Assembly: GCA_016713275.1 (NCBI GenBank)
Contig: JADJPL010000016.1
Coordinates: 1-64,000 of the forward strand
DNA: 64,000 nucleotides
Reading direction: 5' to 3'
From: Haliscomenobacter sp.
GTDB taxonomy: Bacteria; Bacteroidota; Bacteroidia; Chitinophagales; Saprospiraceae
The notes under the pieces are model-generated. The model searched no databases and was not told the DNA's origin. It was given only the letters and a program-made list of their open reading frames with translations. Below, in pieces: positions 54,531 to 63,237 of this stretch. The first letter of the stretch is position 1. The number at the start of each line of letters is the position of its first letter. A program made the position numbers and the translations under genes.

Positions 54531-56435
54531 ATGCGTTTCTTTTACCTCGTTCTCCCATGCCTTATGGCCTTTGCTTCCTTAAGCGGTCAACAAGTCCCTT
54601 TTCAGCGGGGCGTCAACCTCACCGGCTGGTTTCAGGCTTCCAATGCCCGGAGAATCCAGTTTTCCCTGTATTCTAAAACCGATTTCGCCCAGATCAAAAG
54701 CCTGGGGTGCGACGTCATCCGCCTGCCGATCAACCTGCACGCCATGACGGATGGGGCGCCGCATTACCGCGTCGACCCGCTGTTGTTCGCTTTTCTCGAC
54801 TCGGTGGTCGCCTGGGCGGAGGAACTGGAACTCCACCTCATCCTGGACAACCACACCTTTGATCCGTCTACCAACACCGAAGCCCATATCGGCGTTCCTC
54901 TGAAAGCCATCTGGCCCCAACTGGCCGCCCACTTCAACAACCGGTCCAACCGCCTCTACTACGAAATCCTCAACGAACCGCACGGGATCGCCGATGCGCT
55001 CTGGAACCAGATCCAGGGAGAGGTCATCCAGGCCATCCGGGCCGTCGATACGGCCCATACGATTATCGTGGGGCCGGCCAACTGGAATAGCTACCAGAGC
55101 CTGACGGCCATGCCCGCGTATTCCGATCCCCGTCTGATCTATACCTTCCACTTCTACGATCCGTTTTTGTTTACCCACCAGGGCGCCAGTTGGACGGCCC
55201 CTTCTCTGGTTCCCCTGGGCGGCATTCCGTTTCCCTACGGGGCAGCTTCTATGCCTGCTTTGCCTGCTGCGCTCCGGGGCACCTGGATCGAATCGGGGTT
55301 CCAGTCCTATGCCCGGGAAGGAACCGCCGCCAGGGTGAGGGAGCAGCTCGATATCGCCATCCAGTTTCGCAACCAGCGCAACGTGCCGGTATTCTGCGGC
55401 GAATTCGGGGTGTATCAGCCCAACAGCACCCCCCTTCACCGGCAGGCCTGGTACCGCATCGTCCGGGAATACCTGGAAGCCAACGGCATTCCCTGGACCT
55501 CGTGGGATTACCACGGCGGGTTTGGGGTGTTTCTCCCGGGGACGGCGGGGTTGTTCGACCGCCACCTCGATGTGCCTTTGCTGGAAAGCATGGGCCTGCA
55601 AGCGCCTCCGCAGCTGCCGGATGTTTTCGCCCCCGATTCGGCCGGTTTTTTCCTCTACCGCGACTTCATCGAAAGCGGCCTGCTGGAAAGCAGCTACGGG
55701 AGCGGCACGCTGGATTATTACGACCAAACGAACTCCCCGCTGGAAGGCAATTACGCCATACGCTGGGATGGGCCCGGACAGTACAGCTCGATCGGGTTTG
55801 CGTTCCGGCAGACCCGGGACCTGAGCGTGCTGCGCGCCCAGGGGTATGGGGTAGGCTTTTGGGTAAAAGGCAATAGTCCCGGCGCCTCCTTCGACATCCG
55901 GTTTATCGACACCAAAACCGGCGCCAACGACCTCCCCTGGAGGATGCGCTTTACGGTATCGGAAACCCAGGCGCCTTGGGACGGAAGGTGGCGGCATATC
56001 CACGTTCCTTTAACCGCGTTTCAGGAACACGGCGCTTGGGACAACGGCTGGTTCAACCCCCAAGGGAAATTCGATTGGAAATCCATAGCCCGCTTCGAGA
56101 TCGTCGCGGAGCACGGAGGATTGGAATCTGCCCGCTTTTCTTTTGACCAGATCCAGATCAGCCTGCCGCAAGCGGTCGCTGTCCGGCAACCCTCCCCCAC
56201 CCTGGCCTTCGAGGTCTTCCCCAACCCGGCGAGCGACCGGATCAACGTACGCCTGTCCAGCCGCCCAGGCAATCTGGACTTTGTGTTGACCGACCTCTCC
56301 GGAAAATTGGTCCGGCAGGGCATGCTGGAGCCGTCCTCGGACATTCCGGTCCAGGGCCTGCCTTCGGGAACGTACTTTTTGCGCATCACCGATGAGAGGG
56401 GCTCGTGGGGAAGCCGGAAGGTAGTGATTTGGTAG
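54531..56435 (+). CDS. GH5 family glycanase with carbohydrate-binding and T9SS domains
   Basis: About 634 residues from the ATG at 54531 (MRFFYLVLPCLMAF, a signal peptide ending SGQ). The GH5 barrel has RGVNLTGWF, DVIRLPINLH, the acid/base Glu in YYEILNEPHG and the nucleophile Glu in VFCGEFGVY. Residues about 370-540 look like a beta-sandwich carbohydrate-binding module (CBM11/CIA30-like). The C-terminal about 75 residues (VFPNPASDRINV to SRKVVIW) are a type IX sorting domain, so the enzyme is exported and probably attached to the cell surface. It likely cuts cellulose or a related beta-glucan. Confidence 0.92.
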   Translation: MRFFYLVLPCLMAFASLSGQQVPFQRGVNLTGWFQASNARRIQFSLYSKTDFAQIKSLGCDVIRLPINLHAMTDGAPHYRVDPLLFAFLDSVVAWAEELELHLILDNHTFDPSTNTEAHIGVPLKAIWPQLAAHFNNRSNRLYYEILNEPHGIADALWNQIQGEVIQAIRAVDTAHTIIVGPANWNSYQSLTAMPAYSDPRLIYTFHFYDPFLFTHQGASWTAPSLVPLGGIPFPYGAASMPALPAALRGTWIESGFQSYAREGTAARVREQLDIAIQFRNQRNVPVFCGEFGVYQPNSTPLHRQAWYRIVREYLEANGIPWTSWDYHGGFGVFLPGTAGLFDRHLDVPLLESMGLQAPPQLPDVFAPDSAGFFLYRDFIESGLLESSYGSGTLDYYDQTNSPLEGNYAIRWDGPGQYSSIGFAFRQTRDLSVLRAQGYGVGFWVKGNSPGASFDIRFIDTKTGANDLPWRMRFTVSETQAPWDGRWRHIHVPLTAFQEHGAWDNGWFNPQGKFDWKSIARFEIVAEHGGLESARFSFDQIQISLPQAVAVRQPSPTLAFEVFPNPASDRINVRLSSRPGNLDFVLTDLSGKLVRQGMLEPSSDIPVQGLPSGTYFLRITDERGSWGSRKVVIW

Positions 56436-56458
56436 GGTTGTGGCGTTGTTGAGGCGGC

Positions 56459-56742
56459 GCCTCGCGCCAGATTGTAGGGTTGTGGAGGCAGAGCCCCCAG
56501 CTGTCTGGAACCCGTTAGGGAGCCATTAAATTAGGAACGCCGGTCAGGGGACCGGCGGATAGTTCCGCACGAAATCTAAGGATTTCGGCGAACAGCACGA
56601 GGCGGAGCCTCGCGCCAGATTGTAGGGTTGTGGAAGCGGAGCCTCCAGCTGTCTGGAACCCGTTAGGGAGCCATTAAATTAGGAACGCCGGTCAGGGGAC
56701 CGGCGGATAGTTTCGCACGAAATCTAAGGATTTCGGCGAACA
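56459..56742. repeat. Direct repeat of about 135 bp, two copies
   Basis: Copy A (56459-56594) and copy B (56607-56742) differ at only a few positions. Each contains the small palindrome CCGGTCAGGGGACCGG and ends in GGATTTCGGCGAACA. Related shorter copies lie at 61945-62007 (inverted) and 62194-62251. No open reading frame spans them, so they look like a dispersed intergenic repeat family. Confidence 0.8.
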
Positions 56743-56814
56743 AGCCTAGAGCTTGTGCAATTTTGAACCGTCTCGGCGAACAGGGGATTTCGGCGAACAA
56801 GCGAGAACAAGAAG

Positions 56815-56899
56815 CAACTTCGCAACTTCGCAACCTCGCAACTTCGCAACCCGCAACCTCGCAACCCCGCAACTTCGTAACTTCGCAACTTCGTAACTT
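56815..56899. repeat. 8-bp tandem array (CAACCTCG/CAACTTCG)
   Basis: About ten imperfect units of the CAACTTCG/CAACCTCG family precede the M14 peptidase gene by some 33 bases. Unlike most other arrays it is not next to a stop codon. Confidence 0.75.
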
Positions 56900-56932
56900 A
56901 ACATCATCATCCACCTAAACACTTACAACGCC

Positions 56933-59509
56933 ATGGTTTTTTCAACATGCATGCCCTTTCTTCGGGCTTTCACACTGACGCTGGCTGTCGCCACGTGCTC
57001 TCTGGGCACGGTACAGGCTCAAAGCGCTTATTTTTTCCCGGGAGAAACCCAATTTGACCCCAAAATCCCCACGCCCGAGCAGTTTCTGGGGTATCCGATC
57101 GGGTCGCATTATACCCGGCACGACCTGATCGTCGGCTATTTCCAGGAGTTGGCGCGCCTGTCCGACCGGGTGCATGTGCAAACGATCGGCAAAACGTATG
57201 AAGAACGGCCCCAGATCATCGCTACGTTTACCTCCCAGGCCAATTACGCCCGCCTGGAGGCGATCCGCCAGGAGCACGTGAAGCTGGCGGACCCTGCCGC
57301 ACCCATGGGGCCGCTCAACCAGCCCGTCATTGTCTTGTTGGGGTACAGCGTGCATGGAAACGAAACCTCCAGCGGGGAGGCTGCTCTGATGACGGCTTAC
57401 TATCTGGCCGCCAGCACCAGCGCCGAAACCCAGAAATGGCTCAGCGAGTCGGTCGTGTTTATCGACCCATCGCTCAACCCCGACGGGCGCGACCGCGCCG
57501 CCAACTGGCACAATTCCTATAAATCCTTTCCGCCCAGCGCCGACCCCATCGACAAAGAGCACAACGAAGTCTGGCCCAACGGGCGGTCCAACCACTACCT
57601 GGCCAACCTCAACCGCGACTGGCTGAGCGCCACCCAGATCGAAAGCAAAAACCGCCTCGCGTTCTTTCACCAGTGGTATCCCAACGTGCAGATCGACTTC
57701 CACGAAATGGGAAGCAACAGCGCCTATTATTTCGAGCCCACGCCCAAGCGCACAGAGAGCCCTATCATTCCCCAGGCGTCGTACGACTTCAATCGCACCC
57801 TGGCCCGCTACCATATCGACGCGCTCGATAAAATCGGGTCGTTGTATTTTACAAAAGAACAATTCGACAACCTCTCCCCTATTTACGGCTCCACGTATCC
57901 CGACTTCTACGGCGCGGTGGGAGTTACGTTCGAACAGGGAAGCTCGCGGGGGCTGGTCCAGGAAACCGAAAACGGCCTGCTCACGTTTGCGTTCACCATC
58001 CGCAACCACGTGCAGACAGGCCTGGCGACCGTGCGCGGCGCCGTCGCTGAAAAAGCAGGATTATTCAAACTGCAAAAGGAATTTTTCCAGTCTGCCCTGA
58101 CGCAGGCCCGGGCCAATCCGGCCAAAGCCTATGTGTTCGGCGACCATCGCGACCAGACCCTCACCCAGCGCTTTCTGGAACTACTCCTGCGGCACAAGAT
58201 CAGGGTCTATGCCCTGAACGCGCCGTACGCCCAGGCGGGAAAGCGCTTTGAGCCGGGCAAGGCATTCGTGGTACCTGCCGAACAGCCGTTTTTCCGCATC
58301 GTCCATTCCATTTTCGAGGAAACGCCCCCGCTGAAAGACAGCGTGTACTACGACAACACCTCCTGGTCGCTGATCCATGCTTCCGGGCTCCAATACGCCG
58401 ATGTGGCCGATGCAGGCAAGCTGCCCAGAGGCCAGGAAATCACCCAGCTTCCCAACCTTCCCGGCGGCATCGACGGGGGCAAAGCCGGCGTCGCCTACCT
58501 GCTGCCCTGGACGGAATACAACGCCCCGCGGGCACTGTATTACCTGCTCGACCGCGGCGTGCTGGTCAAAACGGCGCACAAACCGTTTACCGCAGCTACC
58601 CCCGCCGGGCCCAAGCCTTATGGATACGGGTCCCTGGTCATCCCGGTTGGCCGGCAGACCATCGACGGCGACGCGTTGCACCAACTGGTAGAAGCGGCCG
58701 GCGCCCTGGCCAATGTGCGCTTCCAGGCGGTGTCTACCGGATTTAGCGTAGAAGGGATCGACCTGGGCAGCAACAACATTCGGACGGTGCGCAAACCTTC
58801 CATCGGGATCGTCGTTGGGACGGGGACGAATTACGAGGAAGTCGGGCAGGTTTGGTTTCTGATCAACCAGCACCTCAACGCCCCGGTTTCCAAGATCGAC
58901 ATCGACCAGTTTGCCCGGGCCGATTTTTCCCGCTACAATACCCTGATCTTCGCGAGCGGAACCTACAACCGGCTCGACAATGCCGCCGTCGCCCGGCTAA
59001 AGACCTGGGTATACGAAGGAGGTACCTTGATCCTGTTTAAAAACGCGGCCGAGTGGGCTATCCGCCAAAACCTGATTCGCGAGCGCACCCTGTCGGACTC
59101 CGCAAGCCAGAAAACTCCCGTGGAGCGCATCGATTACGAAAAACAAATGGACACGGAAGCCTCGCGCCGCATCAACGGCGGCATCTTTTCTGCGGATATC
59201 GATATCACCCACCCCGTAGCATTCGGCATCACCGACCGGCGGGTGGTGTTCACCAAAAACAGCACGGCCATCCTGCTGCCCAGCGCCAATAAATATGCCA
59301 CCGTAGCCAAATACACGGATACGCCCTACCTCAGCGGCTACGTGTCGGAGGCCAACATCAAAAAGATTGCCGGTACCGCCGCCATCCTCGTCAGCGCCGA
59401 AGGCGCCGGCCGGATCATCTCTTTCGCCGACGATCCCAGCTACCGCAGCTATTGGCATGGCACCGACCGGCTGTTGCTGAATGCGGTGTTTTTTGGAAAC
59501 CAGCAATAA
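56933..59509 (+). CDS. Secreted M14 family zinc carboxypeptidase-like protein
   Basis: An 858-residue protein with a signal peptide (about 1-29, ending VQAQ; a second ATG at 56951 is possible). The N-terminal M14 domain has the zinc motif H-x-x-E in VHGNETSS, the third ligand His in VQIDFHEMG, NPDGRDRA, and the catalytic Glu in GVTFEQGSSRG. The C-terminal half (about 390-858) contains a glutamine-amidotransferase-like segment (TLIFASGTYNRLDN, ISFADDP) common in this large M14 subgroup. It would trim peptides outside the cytoplasm. A repeat array begins right after its stop. Confidence 0.88.
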   Translation: MVFSTCMPFLRAFTLTLAVATCSLGTVQAQSAYFFPGETQFDPKIPTPEQFLGYPIGSHYTRHDLIVGYFQELARLSDRVHVQTIGKTYEERPQIIATFTSQANYARLEAIRQEHVKLADPAAPMGPLNQPVIVLLGYSVHGNETSSGEAALMTAYYLAASTSAETQKWLSESVVFIDPSLNPDGRDRAANWHNSYKSFPPSADPIDKEHNEVWPNGRSNHYLANLNRDWLSATQIESKNRLAFFHQWYPNVQIDFHEMGSNSAYYFEPTPKRTESPIIPQASYDFNRTLARYHIDALDKIGSLYFTKEQFDNLSPIYGSTYPDFYGAVGVTFEQGSSRGLVQETENGLLTFAFTIRNHVQTGLATVRGAVAEKAGLFKLQKEFFQSALTQARANPAKAYVFGDHRDQTLTQRFLELLLRHKIRVYALNAPYAQAGKRFEPGKAFVVPAEQPFFRIVHSIFEETPPLKDSVYYDNTSWSLIHASGLQYADVADAGKLPRGQEITQLPNLPGGIDGGKAGVAYLLPWTEYNAPRALYYLLDRGVLVKTAHKPFTAATPAGPKPYGYGSLVIPVGRQTIDGDALHQLVEAAGALANVRFQAVSTGFSVEGIDLGSNNIRTVRKPSIGIVVGTGTNYEEVGQVWFLINQHLNAPVSKIDIDQFARADFSRYNTLIFASGTYNRLDNAAVARLKTWVYEGGTLILFKNAAEWAIRQNLIRERTLSDSASQKTPVERIDYEKQMDTEASRRINGGIFSADIDITHPVAFGITDRRVVFTKNSTAILLPSANKYATVAKYTDTPYLSGYVSEANIKKIAGTAAILVSAEGAGRIISFADDPSYRSYWHGTDRLLLNAVFFGNQQ

Positions 59510-60229
59510 AAAGTTGCGAAGTTGCGGAGTTGCGAAGTTGCGAAGTAAAGTTACGAAGTTACGAAGTAAAGTTACGAAGTTGCGAAGTTGCGAAGTTCCG
59601 GAGTAAAGTTACGGGGTTACAACCTCGCGACCTCGCGACCTCGTAACCTCGTAACCTCGCAACCTCGTAACCTCGCAACCTCGCAACCTCGCAACCTCGC
59701 AACCTCGTAACCTCGCAACCTCGCAACCTCGTAACCTCGCAACCTCGTAACCTCGCAACCTCGCAACCTCGTAACCTCGCAACCTCGCAACCTCGTAACC
59801 TCGTAACCTCGCAACCTCGTAACCTCGCAACCTCGCAACCTCGTAACCTCGCAACCTCGCAACCTCGCAACCTCGCAACCTCGCAACCTCGTAACCTCGT
59901 AACCTCGCAACCTCGCAACCTCGCAACCTCGCAACCTCGCAACCTCGTAACCTCGTAACCTCGTAACCTCGTAACCTCGTAACCTCGTAACCTCGTAACC
60001 TCGTAACCTCGTAACCTCAACACTCAACCTCGCAACCTCGAACCCAACCTCGCAACCTCGCAACCTCGTAACCTCGTAACCTCGTAACCTCGTAACCTCG
60101 CAACCTCGTAACCTCGTAACCTCGTAACCTCGTAACCTCGTAACCTCGCAACCTCGCAACCTCGCAACCTCGTAACCTCGTAACCTCGCAACTTCGTAAC
60201 TTCGCAACCTCGCAACCTCGTAACTTACA
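59510..60229. repeat. Large 8-bp tandem array between convergent genes
   Basis: About 720 bases of 8-bp units. The first ~105 bases are GAAGTTGC/GAAGTTAC, following the direction of the M14 gene. From about 59618 the rest is AACCTCGT/AACCTCGC, which on the minus strand follows the direction of the convergent esterase. Because 8 is not a multiple of 3 and the unit has no stop, all three minus-strand frames stay open and give false RLRGYEV-type ORFs. The esterase stop codon lies inside the array. Confidence 0.92.
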
Positions 60230-60848
60230 TCAACCTCCTCACCCATTCCACCTCATCGGTCACCACGGTGTGGGGCATATTGGGGTAGATTTTCAGGGTA
60301 ACGCTGGCGCCGAGCTGGCGGTAGATTTCTGCGGTTTCCAGTACCCGGGATTCGGGGACGTGGGGGTCTACGTCGCTGGAACCGAAAAATGCGGGGGTTT
60401 GCTGGAAATCGCCCTGGTAGCGGCCGGGCTCGACGACATCGCCGATGAGGCCGCCGGTGAGGATAAATACGCCGCCGTAAGGGGCGGCATAGCGGGCGCA
60501 AAATTCCGCTGCAAGGCAGGCGCCCTGGGAGAAGCCCAGGAAATACAGTTGCCTGGAGGAGAATCCCGATTCCAGGAGTTGGGCGGTCAGGGACTTGAGC
60601 AGCCGAAGGGCCGAGGACAACCCGGGTTCGTTTTGGGCGGGAGGGGCCAGGAAAGGAAAAGGATACCACGTGTTGCGGGTAGCCTGAGGGGCTAAGAACG
60701 CGGTGTCCGTAAGTCCTAACTCGCCGGCTAAGGGCAGCATACTGGAGGCGGTTGCCCCTCTGCCGTGCAGCAAGAAAAGGACTTTCTTCGCTTGTTCCAG
60801 CGGGGCGCCTGCCCAAAGCGCGTTCTCCGGGTTATGCTGGAGATCCAT
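60225..60848 (-). CDS. Alpha/beta hydrolase, carboxylesterase of MhqD type
   Basis: A 207-residue esterase/phospholipase-like hydrolase. The oxyanion segment FLLHGRGA, the nucleophile S107 in GFSQG, an Asp in GSSDVDPHVP (about 159-161) and H193 in NMPHTV form the catalytic triad. The length fits the short carboxylesterase family. Its start overlaps the end of the ring-cleaving dioxygenase gene by 17 bases, the same pairing as mhqO-mhqD of Bacillus, which detoxifies quinones. Its stop codon is part of the 8-bp array. Confidence 0.88.
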   Translation of the reverse strand: MDLQHNPENALWAGAPLEQAKKVLFLLHGRGATASSMLPLAGELGLTDTAFLAPQATRNTWYPFPFLAPPAQNEPGLSSALRLLKSLTAQLLESGFSSRQLYFLGFSQGACLAAEFCARYAAPYGGVFILTGGLIGDVVEPGRYQGDFQQTPAFFGSSDVDPHVPESRVLETAEIYRQLGASVTLKIYPNMPHTVVTDEVEWVRRLM

Positions 60849-61803
60849 AGGCTTCCGGATTGAAATGAATGGGCGGAAGTTGGGCTTCGATTTGAGCGCG
60901 ATGCGCCTCTTCCCAGGGGGGCAGCTTGAGGGCGCTGCCCAGCATAGCCACCGGTTCGTCGAAGGCGAACCCCGGCGGCGTGGTAGCTACTTCAAACAGC
61001 ACGCCGCCCGGCTCCCTGAAATAAATCGAATGAAAATACTGCCGGTCCCGCACCGGCGTAACATGGAGACCCGCAGCGAGCACCTTCTCGCGCACGAGGA
61101 GTTGGGCTTCGTCGGAAGGCGTATCGAAGGCGATATGGTGGACGGTACCCGCGCCTCCCCGGCCGAAATCGCGATTCACGGAATAATCCAAATCTACAAA
61201 TTGCCCTGGACTTGCGCTTCCCTGCGGCGCGTAGCGCCTGCGCGATCCGGATTCAGCAACAAAGGCATAGTCGAGTCTGCCCGCCAAAATAGCTTCCGTC
61301 TGTTCGTAGCCGGTTTCCCAGAGCTCCACTCCCCAGAACCCCCGGATGGCGTGTTCGGCCGGAATGAACCCGTTGGCGTACCCCGGTCGGGTGTCCAGGT
61401 CGTTGGCGACCAACTCCAGGGAGAGGCCATCGGGATCTTCGAAGTAGAGTACCAGCTCATCCATCCGCTGCCGGGGCGCCTGCAGAGGGACCTGAAACTG
61501 CTTCAGCCGCCGGAGCCAATACTCCATCGAAGCAGACGGAACAGAAAAGGACGTCACCGCCGATTGCCCCACGCCGCGCCGGCCACGCCGAATTTGGGTT
61601 CCAAACGGAAAAAACGTCATGATGCTGCCTGCGCTGCCGGTTTCATCCCCGTAATACAGGTGATACACCTCCGGCGCGTCAAAGTTAACGGTCTTTTTGA
61701 CCAGCCGCAGGCCCAGTACCCCCGCATAAAAATCGAGGTTGCCCTGGGCGCTGCCTGCCAGTGCCGTCACGTGGTGCAAGCCGCGGATTGGATGGTTTTG
61801 CAT
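60832..61803 (-). CDS. VOC-family ring-cleaving dioxygenase (MhqO-like)
   Basis: About 323 residues from the ATG at 61803 (MQNHPIRGLHHVTALAG); an ATG at 61863 would add 20 residues. Two vicinal-oxygen-chelate modules are visible. The metal ligands are likely the His in GLHHVTAL, the His in GTVHHIAFDT and the Glu in VLFEVATTPPG. The family includes hydroquinone-specific dioxygenases. Co-expression with the overlapping esterase supports a quinone or aromatic detoxification role; the exact substrate is unknown. Confidence 0.87.
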   Translation of the reverse strand: MQNHPIRGLHHVTALAGSAQGNLDFYAGVLGLRLVKKTVNFDAPEVYHLYYGDETGSAGSIMTFFPFGTQIRRGRRGVGQSAVTSFSVPSASMEYWLRRLKQFQVPLQAPRQRMDELVLYFEDPDGLSLELVANDLDTRPGYANGFIPAEHAIRGFWGVELWETGYEQTEAILAGRLDYAFVAESGSRRRYAPQGSASPGQFVDLDYSVNRDFGRGGAGTVHHIAFDTPSDEAQLLVREKVLAAGLHVTPVRDRQYFHSIYFREPGGVLFEVATTPPGFAFDEPVAMLGSALKLPPWEEAHRAQIEAQLPPIHFNPEAYGSPA

Positions 61804-61944
61804 GGTTTGAATGTTCAAATTTCGTGTAGATACACAAGATCTTGCGTCTTTAAAACGGTTCAAAAGGTCAAAGGTTCAAGTGGTTGGTGGCTGGTGGTTG
61901 GTGGTTTAAGGGGCAATGGTTTAAGGTGGAACAAGGCCTGTTCG

Positions 61945-62251
61945 TCTGTTCGCCGGAATCCCCAGATTCCGTGCGAAACTATTAGCCGGTCCCCTGACCG
62001 GCGTTCCAAGTATTCTGGGTAGAGGCCTAAGAAATAGAATCACGCCAACTACTACTCCACGTAAACCGGATCTGCCTTCAGACGCTACGGTCTGGACGTG
62101 CTCGATCCAGAATATTTTTGAACAGTCTCCCGAACCAGCGCCCAAGCCCGCCATCCAACAAAGCCTTCTTTTGGGGCGCCGCCTCAAATTATACGCCGGT
62201 CAGGGGACCGGCGGATACTTCCGCACGGAATCTGAGGATTCCGGCGAACAG
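61945..62251. repeat. Inverted pair of dispersed-repeat copies
   Basis: The sequences 61945-62007 and 62194-62251 are inverted relative to each other and match the core of the 56459-56742 repeats (CGCCGGTCAGGGGACCGGC to CGGCGAACA). The ~190 bases between them hold no recognisable gene. The pair could be the ends of a decayed element or two independent repeat copies. The stretch 61804-61944 is AT/GT-rich and without features. Confidence 0.65.
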
Positions 62252-62347
62252 GTACTTTCGCAACTTCGTAACCTCGCAACTTCGTAACCTCGCAACCTCG
62301 CAACCTCGCAACTTCGCAACCTCGCAACCTCGTAACCTCGCAACTTT
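62252..62347. repeat. 8-bp tandem array after the outer-membrane protein gene
   Basis: About eleven CAACCTCG/CAACTTCG units end ten bases before the stop of the minus-strand outer-membrane protein gene. Read in that gene's direction they are GAGGTTGC, the orientation seen at other gene ends. Confidence 0.8.
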
Positions 62348-62357
62348 CAACTCACGG

Positions 62358-63227
62358 CTAAAAAACCACCCCAACAAAAAGCGTGGAATACCTCAAATCC
62401 AGGAGCCCTTGCTGGACGCCGAAGCGCCAGGAAGCGCGATGGGAGGAGCGGCGCTGAAGGGAAAGGGAGACGGCCATGGGGTCGTCGCCGCTGCCCATAT
62501 AGCCCCAATAGCCGCGGAAGGAGGCCTTCCACTCCCAGGCGGGGGTGGTATGCGAGAGGCCGGCGCCAAAAAGGAAGGCGTCGTTTTGGAGGCGGTCGTC
62601 GAGGTTGGTTTGCCAGACGTAGAAGCCGAGCATGCCGTACAGCCGCCAGTTGGGCGCGAGGGGTTTGCCAGCGGAGAGGTCGAAGAAATAGCCCGGCGCG
62701 TCGGTAAACCGGGCAGCGCCGAGCATGCTGGACGAAGGAAAGCGGTAGCCAATGCGCAGCAGCGCATCGGCCAGCGCTTGAGGGTGGCGGAGCAACTGCA
62801 CATAGGTATGGAGGAGCACGTCGCCGGTGGCCCAACGGCTATCGTAAGAAAGATGAAACACCTTGCGCTCGGTTTTTACCGCGTGGCTCATGACGAAATA
62901 CTCCACGGGAATCCATTGCAGTTCCATGGCCACCTTCCCGGGGGCGGGCAGCACGTAAGCGGTGAGGTGGGGGTTGAAGGTCTGGTCGCCGTTGGCGGAG
63001 TGGCTGAAGGCATCGAGGGCCAGAAATCCCTGCTCTTCCAGCAGGCCGTTGGGCAGAGACGGGATCGGAAGGGCGTTGGGCCCAAGGTAGCGGGGCTGGG
63101 AGATGATGTAGGTACTCCAATGGCTTTTGCCGTCCCACCCCACGTTATTGGCCCACCAGTCGTGGCCCTGAGCGCGCAGCGCGGGAGCGCAAGCGACCAG
63201 CCCAAACGCCAGGAGGGCGGCCCGCAT
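62358..63227 (-). CDS. Putative outer-membrane beta-barrel protein
   Basis: About 289 residues from the ATG at 63227 (MRAALLAFGLVACAPALRAQ, a signal peptide); an ATG at 63257 would extend into the upstream gene. The mature protein alternates strand-like segments with aromatic girdle residues (LTAYVLPAPGKVAMELQW, YGMLGFYVWQTNL, WKASFRGYWGYMG) and ends in Phe (LFVGVVF), typical of outer-membrane barrels. It starts ten bases after the methyltransferase stop. The function is unknown. Confidence 0.72.
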   Translation of the reverse strand: MRAALLAFGLVACAPALRAQGHDWWANNVGWDGKSHWSTYIISQPRYLGPNALPIPSLPNGLLEEQGFLALDAFSHSANGDQTFNPHLTAYVLPAPGKVAMELQWIPVEYFVMSHAVKTERKVFHLSYDSRWATGDVLLHTYVQLLRHPQALADALLRIGYRFPSSSMLGAARFTDAPGYFFDLSAGKPLAPNWRLYGMLGFYVWQTNLDDRLQNDAFLFGAGLSHTTPAWEWKASFRGYWGYMGSGDDPMAVSLSLQRRSSHRASWRFGVQQGLLDLRYSTLFVGVVF

Positions 63228-63237
63228 GGCCCCTCCC

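Noticed and set aside
54291..54582. Short ORFs across the tRNA-Ser region on both strands
   Set aside because: They run through the tRNA gene and have no coherent product.
59510..60229. CRISPR array
   Set aside because: The period is 8 bp with no 25-40 bp repeats or unique spacers, and no cas genes are present.
59559..60246. Long minus-strand ORFs rich in RLRGYEV/RLRGCEV
   Set aside because: They are read in all three frames from an 8-bp tandem array without stops; there is no start context or family.
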